Source: Flavobacterium cerinum | GTDB lineage: Bacteria > Bacteroidota > Bacteroidia > Flavobacteriales > Flavobacteriaceae | Assembly: GCF_024496085.1 (NCBI RefSeq) | Contig: NZ_CP101751.1 | Span: forward strand, 248,001 to 312,000 | DNA: 64,000 nucleotides | Direction of reading: 5' to 3' | Part shown: piece by piece, positions 25,821 to 34,986 of the stretch | Position numbering within the stretch: position 1 is the first letter of the stretch | Layout: every line of letters starts with the position of its first letter | Translations under genes and position numbers: made by a program | The notes under the pieces: generated by a model | What the model was told of the DNA's origin: nothing | Seen by the model: only the letters and a program-made list of their open reading frames with translations | The model's database searches: none

Positions 25821-27679
25821 GAAAAATTTTATTACCCGGTTTGATTGTTATTGCAGCATTGCTGATAATGGCAAGACTTTTCTATTTGCAGATTTTTGAT
25901 GATTCTTATATCAAAAAATCGGATAATAATGCTATTAAAATCAAATACGAATATCCGGAACGCGGTTATATCTACGATCGTAGCGGTCAGCTATTAGTAG
26001 CCAATCAACCTTCATACGATATTATGGTTACGCCTAAGGATGTTAAGAATATCGACACCTTAGAATTCTGTAACCTGCTTAATATTTCCAAAGAAGAGTT
26101 TATCAAAAAAATCGAAAAGGCTCGTGTTTATAGTCCGATGCTTCCTTCTGTGTTTATCGCCCAGTTAAACAAAATGGAATTTGCTGCTTTTCAGGAAAAA
26201 ATCCGAAAGTTTTCCGGTTTTGAAATCTTAAAACGTTCTTTACGGGATTATCAGGTGAATGTGGGAGCCAATATATTCGGATACATCACTCAGGTAAATG
26301 ACAATATCATCAAAAAGAAACCGTATTACAAAAGTGGTGATTTGATCGGTATGCAAGGTGTAGAGCAGATGTATGAAGAAGTATTACGCGGAACAAAAGG
26401 TGTAAAATACATTCAACGAGATCGTTTTAATCGTGAAATCGGCCCTTATAAAGACGGCATTTATGACACTATTGCTGTTCAGGGAGAAGACATCACGTTG
26501 ACGATTGATATGGAGCTTCAGAAATACGGAGAAGCACTTATGGCGAATAAACGAGGCGGTATTGTTGCTATCGAACCGAAAACAGGTGAAATTTTAGCAT
26601 TGGTAACCGCTCCGTCATATGATCCGGCTATTCTGGTTGGACGGGAACGTTCAAAAAACTATACCATGCTTTATAACGATTCCATTGCAAAACCGTTATA
26701 TGACCGCGGACTTTTAGCGGAGTATCCTCCGGGATCTCCTTTTAAAATCCTAACCGGTTTGGCTGGGTTGCAGGAAGAAGTGATTGACGAAAACACAACT
26801 TTTGTTTGTCATCACGGTTTTTCGTACGGTAGAGGTGCATTTATGAAATGTCACTGTCCGGGCGGTAATATTCAGTTACACAATGGAATTTACAAATCCT
26901 GTAATGCCTATTTTGCTAATGTATTTAAACGTACGATCGAAAAATACAACAAACCGCGTTTCGGAGTAGATGCCTGGAGTGCACATATGAAGAGTTTCGG
27001 ATTGGGTAATTTTATGGGGTATGACCTACCACCGGGACGAAAAGGCCACATCCCTACTTCCCGTTATTACGATCGTTGGTATCCGAACGGAGGTTGGAAA
27101 AGTACCACTATTATTTCCAATTCAATCGGACAGGGAGAGGTGACGATGACACCGATTCAATTGGCAAATATGATGGCCACAATTGCTAATGAAGGCTATT
27201 ATTATACGCCTCACGTAATCAAAAAAATTGAAAAACATAAGATCGACAAGAAGTTTACGACTAAACACGTAACCACTATCGACAAACAATATTTCCGCCC
27301 GGTTATTGACGGTTTATTTGACGTATATAACATGGGTACAGCTGCTAGTTTACGTGTTGAAGGCATTGAAATTTGCGGTAAAACCGGTACTGCTGAAAAC
27401 TTTACCAAAATTAACGGAAAACGGGTACAGCTAACTGACCACTCGGTTTTTGTGGCTTTTGCCCCGCGAAATGATCCTAAAATTGCCATCGCCGTTTTAG
27501 TAGAAAACGGATATTGGGGTGCACGTTGGGCCGGACCGATTTCCAGTTTAATGATTGAAAAATACTTAAAAAAGACAATCACACGTACCGACCTGGAAAA
27601 ACGAATGCTGGAAGGAAGTTTACAACATGAATATGACAAGGTGACCAGTGGTTTACCTTTTACAATCAATAACAGATAA
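25817..27679 (+). CDS. mrdA: Penicillin-binding protein 2, elongation transpeptidase
   Basis: A 620-residue class B PBP. One N-terminal TM helix (about 5-25), a pedestal/dimerisation domain (ERGYIYDRSGQLL, about 48-60 onward) and the transpeptidase domain with Ser307-x-x-Lys310 (GSPFK), Ser361-Cys-Asn363 (KSCNAYF) and Lys522-Thr-Gly (GKTGTAEN). It crosslinks peptidoglycan during elongation with RodA. Between the first two motifs lies a Cys/His cluster (C331, H332, H333, C345, H346, C347) that could bind metal. It ends on the first base of the rodA start (A of ATG). Confidence 0.97.
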   Translation: MRKILLPGLIVIAALLIMARLFYLQIFDDSYIKKSDNNAIKIKYEYPERGYIYDRSGQLLVANQPSYDIMVTPKDVKNIDTLEFCNLLNISKEEFIKKIEKARVYSPMLPSVFIAQLNKMEFAAFQEKIRKFSGFEILKRSLRDYQVNVGANIFGYITQVNDNIIKKKPYYKSGDLIGMQGVEQMYEEVLRGTKGVKYIQRDRFNREIGPYKDGIYDTIAVQGEDITLTIDMELQKYGEALMANKRGGIVAIEPKTGEILALVTAPSYDPAILVGRERSKNYTMLYNDSIAKPLYDRGLLAEYPPGSPFKILTGLAGLQEEVIDENTTFVCHHGFSYGRGAFMKCHCPGGNIQLHNGIYKSCNAYFANVFKRTIEKYNKPRFGVDAWSAHMKSFGLGNFMGYDLPPGRKGHIPTSRYYDRWYPNGGWKSTTIISNSIGQGEVTMTPIQLANMMATIANEGYYYTPHVIKKIEKHKIDKKFTTKHVTTIDKQYFRPVIDGLFDVYNMGTAASLRVEGIEICGKTGTAENFTKINGKRVQLTDHSVFVAFAPRNDPKIAIAVLVENGYWGARWAGPISSLMIEKYLKKTITRTDLEKRMLEGSLQHEYDKVTSGLPFTINNR

Positions 27680-28935
27680 TGAAGAATCAAAGCGTAGCGA
27701 GTAATATCGATTGGGTCACTATACTTATTTATATAGTATTGGTAATCATGGGGTGGATGAACATCTACTCTGCCTCGTTACCGCTTGAGGAAACTTCTAT
27801 TTTTGACTTAAGTCAGACGTATGGAAAACAGATGCTGTTTATCATGTTAACCGTTCCTTTGATTTTTACCATTCTCTCGGTCGACGCCAAGATATTTGAA
27901 AAATACGCTATTGTCTTTTATGGTGTCGGAATTGTACTGCTACTCGGTTTATTTGCTTTTGGTAAAACCATTAAAGGGCAAACCAACTGGTATCAGTTTG
28001 GCGGTTTCGGTTTTCAGCCTTCTGAGTTCGTTAAAACCGCAACAGCATTACTACTCGCTAAATTAGTGAGTGATACACAGATTAACATTAAGCTTTTTAA
28101 ACATCAAATAATTGCATTAGCCGTTTTTGGATTCCCTGTGGTTTTAATTCTCCTACAGCCCGATGCCGGTAGTGCCATGATTTTTATATCGTTAGTATTT
28201 GTTCTCTATCGCGAAGGCTTACCCAGTTGGTACCTTTGGACCGGATTTATTGCCATTATTCTATTTATCCTCGCTTTAATTATCAAACCGGTTTTTATCG
28301 TTGCTCTGGCTCTTATCATAATGATCACTCATTATGTCCTGAATCGTCGTATCAATCGGAATCCGCTTATTTACGGAATTATTTTCGTACTGATTACCGG
28401 TTTTGTATTTTCAGTGGATTATGTTTATGAAAACGTTCTGGAAGCGCACCAGAAAGATCGTATTAACGTACTTCTCGGAAAAGACGTTAATATGCAACGG
28501 GAAGGTTATAACCTGAACCAATCAATGATTGCCATCGGTTCGGGAAGCTGGTTTGGAAAAGGTTATCTGGAAGGGACTCAAACCAAAGGTGGTTTCGTTC
28601 CCGAACAGCATACCGATTATATTTTTACTACCGTTGGAGAAGAATGGGGCTTTGTTGGAGCAGCAGTTGTTATTGTCCTGTTTGTAACCCTCTTTTTACG
28701 GATTATTTATCTGGCCGAACACCAAAAAACAAAATTCAGTCGGGTATACGGTTATTGTGTCGCCACATTCCTCTTTACCCATTTCTTTGTAAACATCTCG
28801 ATGTTGATTAAGATGTTCCCTACAATCGGTGTTCCATTACCGTTTTTCTCGTATGGCGGTTCCAGTTTGTGGGCTTTTACGATTTTACTTTTTGTATTCC
28901 TGAAAATGGACGCCAATAAAGTAAACGAATGGTAA
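27679..28935 (+). CDS. rodA: SEDS peptidoglycan glycosyltransferase RodA
   Basis: A 418-residue SEDS-family membrane protein with about ten TM segments. Seen: WMNIYSAS, FQPSEFVKTA, LLQPDAGSAMIF, GSWFGKGYLEGTQ, FVPEQHTDYIFTTVGEEWGF and PFFSYGGSSL. The catalytic-region Asp lies in QHTDYIF. It polymerises lipid II with PBP2 during rod elongation. Last gene of the mre operon; the neighbouring nuclease gene ends one base away on the other strand with no visible terminator. Confidence 0.97.
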   Translation: MKNQSVASNIDWVTILIYIVLVIMGWMNIYSASLPLEETSIFDLSQTYGKQMLFIMLTVPLIFTILSVDAKIFEKYAIVFYGVGIVLLLGLFAFGKTIKGQTNWYQFGGFGFQPSEFVKTATALLLAKLVSDTQINIKLFKHQIIALAVFGFPVVLILLQPDAGSAMIFISLVFVLYREGLPSWYLWTGFIAIILFILALIIKPVFIVALALIIMITHYVLNRRINRNPLIYGIIFVLITGFVFSVDYVYENVLEAHQKDRINVLLGKDVNMQREGYNLNQSMIAIGSGSWFGKGYLEGTQTKGGFVPEQHTDYIFTTVGEEWGFVGAAVVIVLFVTLFLRIIYLAEHQKTKFSRVYGYCVATFLFTHFFVNISMLIKMFPTIGVPLPFFSYGGSSLWAFTILLFVFLKMDANKVNEW

Positions 28936-28936
28936 T

Positions 28937-29794
28937 TTAATTAAAGCTCCACGCTTTATAATCGTTATTTTTTTCAAGCTTATTTTCCATAGCATCCGGT
29001 AATTGCGGGAAGAAGTCAATTCCGGTCATTTTTTCTATAGTATCCACATCAACCGCAAATTCGTATAAGGGACGGTCACTTTCAGCATGTGGCACCAGAA
29101 AACCGATCATTTTATCACCTTTCTTCGTCATCAGTACCTTATAGAAAAAATTAGGAACCGCTACTTTTTCTTTTCCGATCGTTTTTAAATTTTCCGATAA
29201 TACTCCTCCTGTTATCACATAAAGCCCATCGTATTTTGTAGACCAGTAACGTACTTTTTGCTCCAGTCGATTCCATACTCCGTTATTAAAATCATGTAAT
29301 TGCGGTGCAATATTCGAAGTTAAAAATGTTTCTTCATACTGCTGATAATTCTTTTTCCGATCGCCCGCCGGACATAAATGTCCTTTATCATAACCCGACT
29401 GTTTATAGTTGCGCCAACTGGCAGATCCGGTTTTAACCGCTTTATCTTCCATAAACAACGGTCGTTTATAATCCTGTTTAGATAAATCCTCTTTGGTTAA
29501 GATATAGGCCACCCATTCCGCCTGTTCATAGGGTTCGGCATAAGAAAACGAGTAAGCATCATGATTGATTATAACACCGGTAGTAGAAGTCGGAAAAAAA
29601 TCAAAATTCGCATTCGATAAAGAGGTTACATCATCATTTTCATTTACTACTTCCCTTTCAACCCTGCCTTTTGCTGTGTCGGATGAGAAAGTCACAGGCT
29701 TTTCTGTCTTTTTATCACAAGCAATTAAAAAAACAAACATCAATAGTAGTTTTATCTGAAATACAAGACGTTTCATCGCTATTCTTATAGTCAT
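28937..29794 (-). CDS. DNA/RNA non-specific endonuclease, probable lipoprotein
   Basis: A 285-residue NUC1-family (beta-beta-alpha-metal) nuclease. A signal peptide with lipobox (MFVFLIACDKK) places it on the envelope. The active site reads GYDKGHLCPAGDRK: Lys replaces Arg of the usual DRGH, and the His is kept. Downstream NNGVWNRLE supplies the metal-binding Asn region. Likely role is degradation of extracellular nucleic acid for nutrition or defence. Start could be the ATG at 29794 or 29776; a one-mismatch -7 box, TATCTTTA at 29817-29824, allows both. Convergent with rodA, one base apart. Confidence 0.9.
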   Translation of the reverse strand: MTIRIAMKRLVFQIKLLLMFVFLIACDKKTEKPVTFSSDTAKGRVEREVVNENDDVTSLSNANFDFFPTSTTGVIINHDAYSFSYAEPYEQAEWVAYILTKEDLSKQDYKRPLFMEDKAVKTGSASWRNYKQSGYDKGHLCPAGDRKKNYQQYEETFLTSNIAPQLHDFNNGVWNRLEQKVRYWSTKYDGLYVITGGVLSENLKTIGKEKVAVPNFFYKVLMTKKGDKMIGFLVPHAESDRPLYEFAVDVDTIEKMTGIDFFPQLPDAMENKLEKNNDYKAWSFN

Positions 29795-29867
29795 GGTCTA
29801 ATTTTTGTTACATTTGTAAAGATAGCAAATAGTTATAACCCTTTTAAAATTAATAAAAGTAGTATCT

Positions 29868-30374
29868 ATGAGAATAACATTGATGGTAGCCTTAACTGCA
29901 CTTACAACACAGTTAAGTTTTGGACAGGAAATTTCGAAAGAAACTGTTAGTAACAATGCCGAAACACACATTACACAAAATCACGAAGAGTTAACAAGGA
30001 TTAAAGAAGAAAAAGAAAGGCTTAAAAAAGAACACGAACTGGCGTTAAAAGAAGCTGAAAAACAACGTAAAGCAGCCGAAAAAGAACAAAAGCGCTTGGC
30101 TAAAGAATTACAAAAAGCCGAAAAAGCAAAAAAAGAAATTGAAAAGGCGCAGAACAACGTTCACAAAGCCACCGACCGCTTAACCAGCAGTCAAAAAGAT
30201 CTGGATAAGCAAGCCGCTAAATATAAAAATCTCCAGGATCGCAATAAGCTTACCGATGAAGATGATATCAAATGGAAGAAAAAGCTGTTAAAGCTTACCA
30301 ATAAAAATAAAGAACGTAAAATCGAGTTACAGGAAGCACAGTTAAATCTGAAAAACCTGAATCCGAATGCATAA
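29868..30374 (+). CDS. Secreted coiled-coil protein of unknown function
   Basis: A 168-residue protein with a Sec signal peptide (VALTALTTQLSFGQ, cleavage near residue 20). Residues ~40-165 are almost entirely charged heptad-like sequence rich in Lys, Glu and Ala, predicted to form a long coiled coil. No enzymatic domain is recognisable. It has its own strong palindromic terminator and lies divergent from the nuclease gene. A periplasmic structural or scaffolding role is a guess. Confidence 0.75.
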   Translation: MRITLMVALTALTTQLSFGQEISKETVSNNAETHITQNHEELTRIKEEKERLKKEHELALKEAEKQRKAAEKEQKRLAKELQKAEKAKKEIEKAQNNVHKATDRLTSSQKDLDKQAAKYKNLQDRNKLTDEDDIKWKKKLLKLTNKNKERKIELQEAQLNLKNLNPNA

Positions 30375-30375
30375 G

Positions 30376-30405
30376 AAAAATGGCCATCAATTGATGGCCA
30401 TTTTT
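30376..30405. terminator. Bidirectional terminator, perfect 30-base palindrome
   Basis: Left half AAAAATGGCCATCAA and right half TTGATGGCCATTTTT are exact complements. The stem sits between convergent genes ending at 30374 and 30413, with A- and T-runs for both directions. Confidence 0.85.
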
Positions 30406-30412
30406 ATTCTAT

Positions 30413-31522
30413 TTATGTTGCTTTCACATCGAGTGCATCTCTAAGCGCATTTCCGATCATCATGAAGGCTAAAACCATTAATAGCATTGCTACTCCCGGG
30501 ATAACAGCCAAATAAGGTTTCCCCAGAATGATATAATTGTAATTATCTTTTATCATCGCACCCCAACTCGGTACCGGTAACTGTGCTCCCAATCCTAAAA
30601 AGCTCAAACCACTTTCAACTAAAATCGCCGAAGCAAAATTCGCAGCCGAAATTACAATAACCGGAGCCATACTATTAGGCAAAATATGATGAAAAATGAT
30701 TCGGCTGTTCGTATAACCCAACGCCCTTGCCGCGGTGACATATTGCATTTCTTTAATTCCCATAACCTGACCGCGAACCACACGAGCCACTTCAACCCAC
30801 ATTGTTAAGCCAACAGCTACGAATACTTGCCAAAATCCTTTTCCTAAAGCTAATGTGATGGCTATAACCAACAATAACGTAGGAATTGACCAAATCACAT
30901 TAATCAGCCACATCACTAAAGCATCCACTTTACCGCCATAATAGCCGGCTAAAGCGCCAAAGAAAACACCAACAATAAGTGAAATCAAAACGGCGACAAA
31001 ACCAATTGCTATTGAAACCCGAGAGCCAATGATCAACCGACTCAATAAATCTCTTCCCTGATTATCAGTTCCCAAAAGGAATTTCTTCTCTGTGATAAAC
31101 TGACTTTCAATCTTTTTTTGATCAATATTTCTTCCGAATGCCATCAACGGAATCTTATCTGAAATGACAATACTTTTATCTTCCGAATATTCCGTAAAAT
31201 AGAGGGAATCATTTGCAATCCGGTAATCGTTAATCGGTTTTTGAATGGCCGTTTCCGGATGACCGGTAAAATAATCATACCAATGTCTTTCCGGTTGATT
31301 CTCCAACGGAATACGCAGCATCGTAACTTTAAATCCCGGTTCTTTGGAACGGATGGCCAGATCACCCCAATTGGCATACTTGGAATTGTCCGGTGTTATA
31401 AAATAACCGAAGATTGCAATGAAAACGAGAACAGCTATAAATACAAAACTGAAAACGCCCCAAAAGTTCTTGCGGAACTTTCGGAGCGCTAAAGCAGTAA
31501 GCGATTGATTTGATAAACTCAT
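30413..31522 (-). CDS. OppC/DppC-type peptide ABC transporter permease
   Basis: A 369-residue inner-membrane permease. An N-terminal TM (about 20-43) is followed by a ~130-residue extracytoplasmic segment, longer than in many OppC proteins, then the BPD_transp_1 domain with five TM segments. The EAA-loop motif is ALGYTNSRIIFHHILPN, and LGTDNQGRDLLSRLI precedes it as in OppC. No OppB, OppA or ATPase genes are adjacent. Its ATG overlaps the stop of the Prc-type protease by one base (TAATG), so both are translated from one message. Confidence 0.88.
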   Translation of the reverse strand: MSLSNQSLTALALRKFRKNFWGVFSFVFIAVLVFIAIFGYFITPDNSKYANWGDLAIRSKEPGFKVTMLRIPLENQPERHWYDYFTGHPETAIQKPINDYRIANDSLYFTEYSEDKSIVISDKIPLMAFGRNIDQKKIESQFITEKKFLLGTDNQGRDLLSRLIIGSRVSIAIGFVAVLISLIVGVFFGALAGYYGGKVDALVMWLINVIWSIPTLLLVIAITLALGKGFWQVFVAVGLTMWVEVARVVRGQVMGIKEMQYVTAARALGYTNSRIIFHHILPNSMAPVIVISAANFASAILVESGLSFLGLGAQLPVPSWGAMIKDNYNYIILGKPYLAVIPGVAMLLMVLAFMMIGNALRDALDVKAT

Positions 31523-33735
31523 TAATTTACTTTATCAACAATTTTATTTTTTTTATCTTTTAATGTGATTGTCCCTTTTACCTCTTTCCCACTACTCTTC
31601 ATATCATTCAGGATATTTAAAGCTTCATCTACATAGACATCATTTCCAAGACTTTCATGCCATCTTTCTCTTTTCTGAGCCAATACCGTATCGTTTTTAA
31701 ACAATTCTTTTTCGTATGGCAATGAGTTAAATGACAAATTATTTTTATAATCAGCCAGCGCTTTGAATTTTTTAGCGGTATTTTCTACTGCTGTTTCTTC
31801 TGCTCTGAACTTATTAAAATTCAAGCTATACGTATTCATATCTTTACGGGAACTGATCCATTTTGCGTTTTCATCGATCAGTTTAAACTGTTCGTTAGCC
31901 GCCATACGATCTTTACTTTTAGTAATTGCCGGTGAAAAATCCAATCCTTTTACCGGTTGGTAATTCGCCGGATCAATTTTATCCCACGGCATTGCATTAT
32001 CAATATCACGCTCACCCATATCGATATACGAATAACGATCCGGCATCACAACATCACTCAATACTCCTTCACGCTGTGTAGAACCTCCGTTCACGCGATA
32101 GAATTTCTGCGTTGTCGTTTTTAACGCACCTAAGTCTCCGTAAGGATTGCTTCGGATAAACTGGTTCAGGTCAATTACATTCTGAACGGTTCCTTTTCCG
32201 TAAGTATGCTTACTTCCGATGATCACACCGCGTTTGTAATCCTGAATTGCCGCAGCAAAAATTTCAGATGCCGAAGCTGAGAAATTATTCACCATTACTA
32301 CCAACGGACCATCCCAATGTACTTTTGACTGTTTATTATATAATACTTCTTTTTTACCGTTAGCCGATTTCACCTGTACAACCGGTCCCTGATCAATGAA
32401 CAAACCAACCATATCCACAACCGTTTGTAACGATCCTCCTCCATTGTCTCTCAAGTCCATTATAATTCCCTGAACGTTTTGTTTTTTCAAACGTTCAATT
32501 TCCTGAGCCACATCTTTAAAGGCGTCTCTTTTATCTTTGTTTTCGAAATCGATATAGAATTTCGGAAGGTAAATAATTCCATAAGTAGCATCTCCTTTTT
32601 TCACGACAGACGATTTCGCATAGGTCTCTTCGATTTCAACTACTTCACGGATAATCGGGATTACTTTAATCGTTCCGTCTACTTTTTTAACTGTTAGACG
32701 AACTTCAGTTCCTTTTTTACCTTTGATTTTTTTCACCACATCATCCAATCGCATTCCCACAACATCAACCGGTTCGCCGTTACCCTGTGCTACTTTCATG
32801 ATCACATCACCTTGTTCCAGTAATTTTCCTCTCCAAGCCGGTCCGCCCGGGATTAGTTCGGTAATTTCGGTATAATCGTTTTTCTTTTGTAAACGGGCTC
32901 CGATTCCTTCAAGGCTTCCGCTGATACTGATATCGAATTTTTCTTTATCATCCGGTGCGAAATAAAAGGTATGCGGATCAAATCGTTCTACAATAGCATT
33001 CAAATAAATAGAAAACCAGTCATCACGATCTAATTCCTGAATAAAACCAAAATATTCGTCTAATGATTTTAAAGTTGTTTCACGGGAACTTTTCTCCAAT
33101 TCTTCCATTGTTTTCGGTTTAGAATCAGCTTCTTTTTTAGCAGTTGTCCCTTCTTTTTTAGTCGTTTTATCTTCTTTCTCTTTTTCCTGTAATTTCAATT
33201 TATCGGTAACAGAAGACAATACCGTTAGTTTCAATTGTTTTTCCCAACGGTTTTTTAATTCCGTTTTGTTTTTAGAAAAAGGTTGTTTGTCATAATCAAC
33301 ACTAATCTGATCGTCTCCGTTAAAATCAAAAGGTCGAGCTAAAACATCTTTATAGATATTTTTAGCTTCTCCCATTCGTTCCATCAAACGAGTATAAGTA
33401 AGATCAAAAAAAGTAAGATCCTTATTACGGATCATATCATCAATTTTCGTTTCGTATTTTGAAAATTCATCAATATCCGACTGCACAAAGAAACGTTTAG
33501 ACGGATCTAAAGCCGAGATATATTCTTTATAAACACTTTTTGAAAACGTGTCATCCATCGCCACCGGATCATAATGCCCTTTTTCCAATACAAAAGTCAG
33601 TAATTCCAGAAGAAGCTTATCTTTTTCCGGATCACCTTTTTTGCTAGGCATAAAACTCCAAAGTACTGCTGACAAAGCGGTTATCAACAATACAATCTTA
33701 TAATTTCTCTTCATAAACTGCCAAAAAGTATTCAT
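31522..33735 (-). CDS. prc: Carboxy-terminal processing (tail-specific) protease, S41 family
   Basis: A 737-residue periplasmic serine protease. An N-terminal membrane/signal segment (YKIVLLITALSAVLW, 12-26), an N-terminal helical domain, a PDZ domain (about 265-350, GSLEGIGARLQ to VRLTVKK), and the S41 catalytic domain with Ser488 (FSASASEIF) and Lys514 (TYGKGTVQN) as the Ser-Lys dyad. A Lys/Thr/Glu-rich stretch at 183-210 is a low-complexity linker. It degrades or trims periplasmic proteins from the C-terminus. Met8 (33714) is an alternative start. First gene of a two-gene unit with the OppC-type permease. Confidence 0.93.
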   Translation of the reverse strand: MNTFWQFMKRNYKIVLLITALSAVLWSFMPSKKGDPEKDKLLLELLTFVLEKGHYDPVAMDDTFSKSVYKEYISALDPSKRFFVQSDIDEFSKYETKIDDMIRNKDLTFFDLTYTRLMERMGEAKNIYKDVLARPFDFNGDDQISVDYDKQPFSKNKTELKNRWEKQLKLTVLSSVTDKLKLQEKEKEDKTTKKEGTTAKKEADSKPKTMEELEKSSRETTLKSLDEYFGFIQELDRDDWFSIYLNAIVERFDPHTFYFAPDDKEKFDISISGSLEGIGARLQKKNDYTEITELIPGGPAWRGKLLEQGDVIMKVAQGNGEPVDVVGMRLDDVVKKIKGKKGTEVRLTVKKVDGTIKVIPIIREVVEIEETYAKSSVVKKGDATYGIIYLPKFYIDFENKDKRDAFKDVAQEIERLKKQNVQGIIMDLRDNGGGSLQTVVDMVGLFIDQGPVVQVKSANGKKEVLYNKQSKVHWDGPLVVMVNNFSASASEIFAAAIQDYKRGVIIGSKHTYGKGTVQNVIDLNQFIRSNPYGDLGALKTTTQKFYRVNGGSTQREGVLSDVVMPDRYSYIDMGERDIDNAMPWDKIDPANYQPVKGLDFSPAITKSKDRMAANEQFKLIDENAKWISSRKDMNTYSLNFNKFRAEETAVENTAKKFKALADYKNNLSFNSLPYEKELFKNDTVLAQKRERWHESLGNDVYVDEALNILNDMKSSGKEVKGTITLKDKKNKIVDKVN

Positions 33736-33921
33736 TACTATTTTTCAACTAAATTACACAAAAAAGGACGCCACTTTCTTAATATACGGATAATTTTTTG
33801 TTAAAGGTTTCTTTTTATTAGAGAATCGTCATTCCTTATTCAGAATACCAAAAATCAAAAATTGTACCAAGACAAATTTAGAAAATGCTTACTTTAGCGA
33901 AACTAAAAAATTCAGCCTGAA

Positions 33922-34698
33922 ATGAACAAAAAACCTTTGATCCTGGTTACTAATGATGATAGTATTTTAGCACCCGGAATACGCGCCTTAATTGCTGTTA
34001 TGAAAGAGATTGGTGATGTTGTAGTTGTAGCTCCCGACAGTCCGCAATCGGCAATGGGACATGCGATTACGATTAACAACACCTTACATATTGAAAAGGT
34101 TAAAATTGATGCTGATCTGGACATGGAATACAGTTGTTCCGGTACGCCTGTAGACTGTGTAAAAATTGCCGTACACGAAATTTTAAAGCGCAAACCGGAT
34201 TTATGTGTTTCGGGTATCAACCACGGTTCCAACTCCTCCATCAATATTATTTATTCGGGAACAATGAGTGCTGCCGTTGAAGCGGGTATTGAGGGAATTC
34301 CGGCCATCGGTTTTTCGTTATTGGATTTTAGCTGGAATGCCGATTTCGAACCGGCTAAGGCTTTTGTAAAAAAAATCACCCTTGAGGTATTGGAAAAAGG
34401 ATTACCGGATAGTGTTATCTTAAATGTAAACCTTCCGAAGCTTCCGGCCGATCAGATAAAAGGAATTAAAATATGCCGACAGGCTAAAGCGATGTGGGAA
34501 GAGCGTTTTGACAAGCGAACCAATCCACAGGGTAAAGAATATTACTGGCTTACCGGCGAATTTATCAATCAGGATAAAGGAGAAGACACGGATGAATGGG
34601 CATTGGCTAACGGTTATATTTCGGTTGTTCCGGTTCAGTTTGACCTTACCGCTCACCATGCTATACAGCAACTGAATTCCTGGAATCTTAACAATTAA
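33922..34698 (+). CDS. surE: 5'/3'-nucleotidase SurE
   Basis: A 258-residue metal-dependent phosphatase acting on nucleoside monophosphates. Metal ligands Asp12 and Asp13 lie in LVTNDDS, with Ser at SPQSAMGHAIT and Asn in SGINHGSN. Length is normal. It is followed within 5 bases by a small membrane protein and then lpxB, all in one direction, which is probably one operon. A one-mismatch -7 box (TACTTTAG) is at 33890-33897. Confidence 0.96.
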   Translation: MNKKPLILVTNDDSILAPGIRALIAVMKEIGDVVVVAPDSPQSAMGHAITINNTLHIEKVKIDADLDMEYSCSGTPVDCVKIAVHEILKRKPDLCVSGINHGSNSSINIIYSGTMSAAVEAGIEGIPAIGFSLLDFSWNADFEPAKAFVKKITLEVLEKGLPDSVILNVNLPKLPADQIKGIKICRQAKAMWEERFDKRTNPQGKEYYWLTGEFINQDKGEDTDEWALANGYISVVPVQFDLTAHHAIQQLNSWNLNN

Positions 34699-34703
34699 TC
34701 CGC

Positions 34704-34976
34704 ATGAAGAATAAAGATACTATTATCGGTTTTTTAATTGGAATCATTGCCGCTTTAATCGGCTCCGGAATTTTCCTTTTATTATTTACCGATATCCGCA
34801 GTATTGAAGGGTTGCAATTTATCCGTCAACAAAATTTATCCGGAAAAGTAATTACTTTAGGCGCTATTGCCAGTCTGATCAGTTTCTTTGTATTATTAAA
34901 AATGCATAAGGAAGAAATGGCACGCGGAGTTTTACTCGCTATGATTATCCTTGCACTGCTAACTGTTTTATTATAA
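34704..34976 (+). CDS. Small membrane protein between surE and lpxB, function unknown
   Basis: A 90-residue protein with three predicted TM helices (about 7-28, 47-65 and 73-90) and short charged loops. I recognise no family. Its tight spacing (5 bases after surE, 10 before lpxB) indicates co-transcription, so a membrane role near lipid A synthesis is possible but not shown. Confidence 0.75.
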   Translation: MKNKDTIIGFLIGIIAALIGSGIFLLLFTDIRSIEGLQFIRQQNLSGKVITLGAIASLISFFVLLKMHKEEMARGVLLAMIILALLTVLL

Positions 34977-34986
34977 GTACACGACC

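Noticed and set aside
28937..29794. Toxin role for the NUC1-type nuclease
   Set aside because: It has a lipoprotein signal but no toxin-delivery domain and no adjacent immunity gene.
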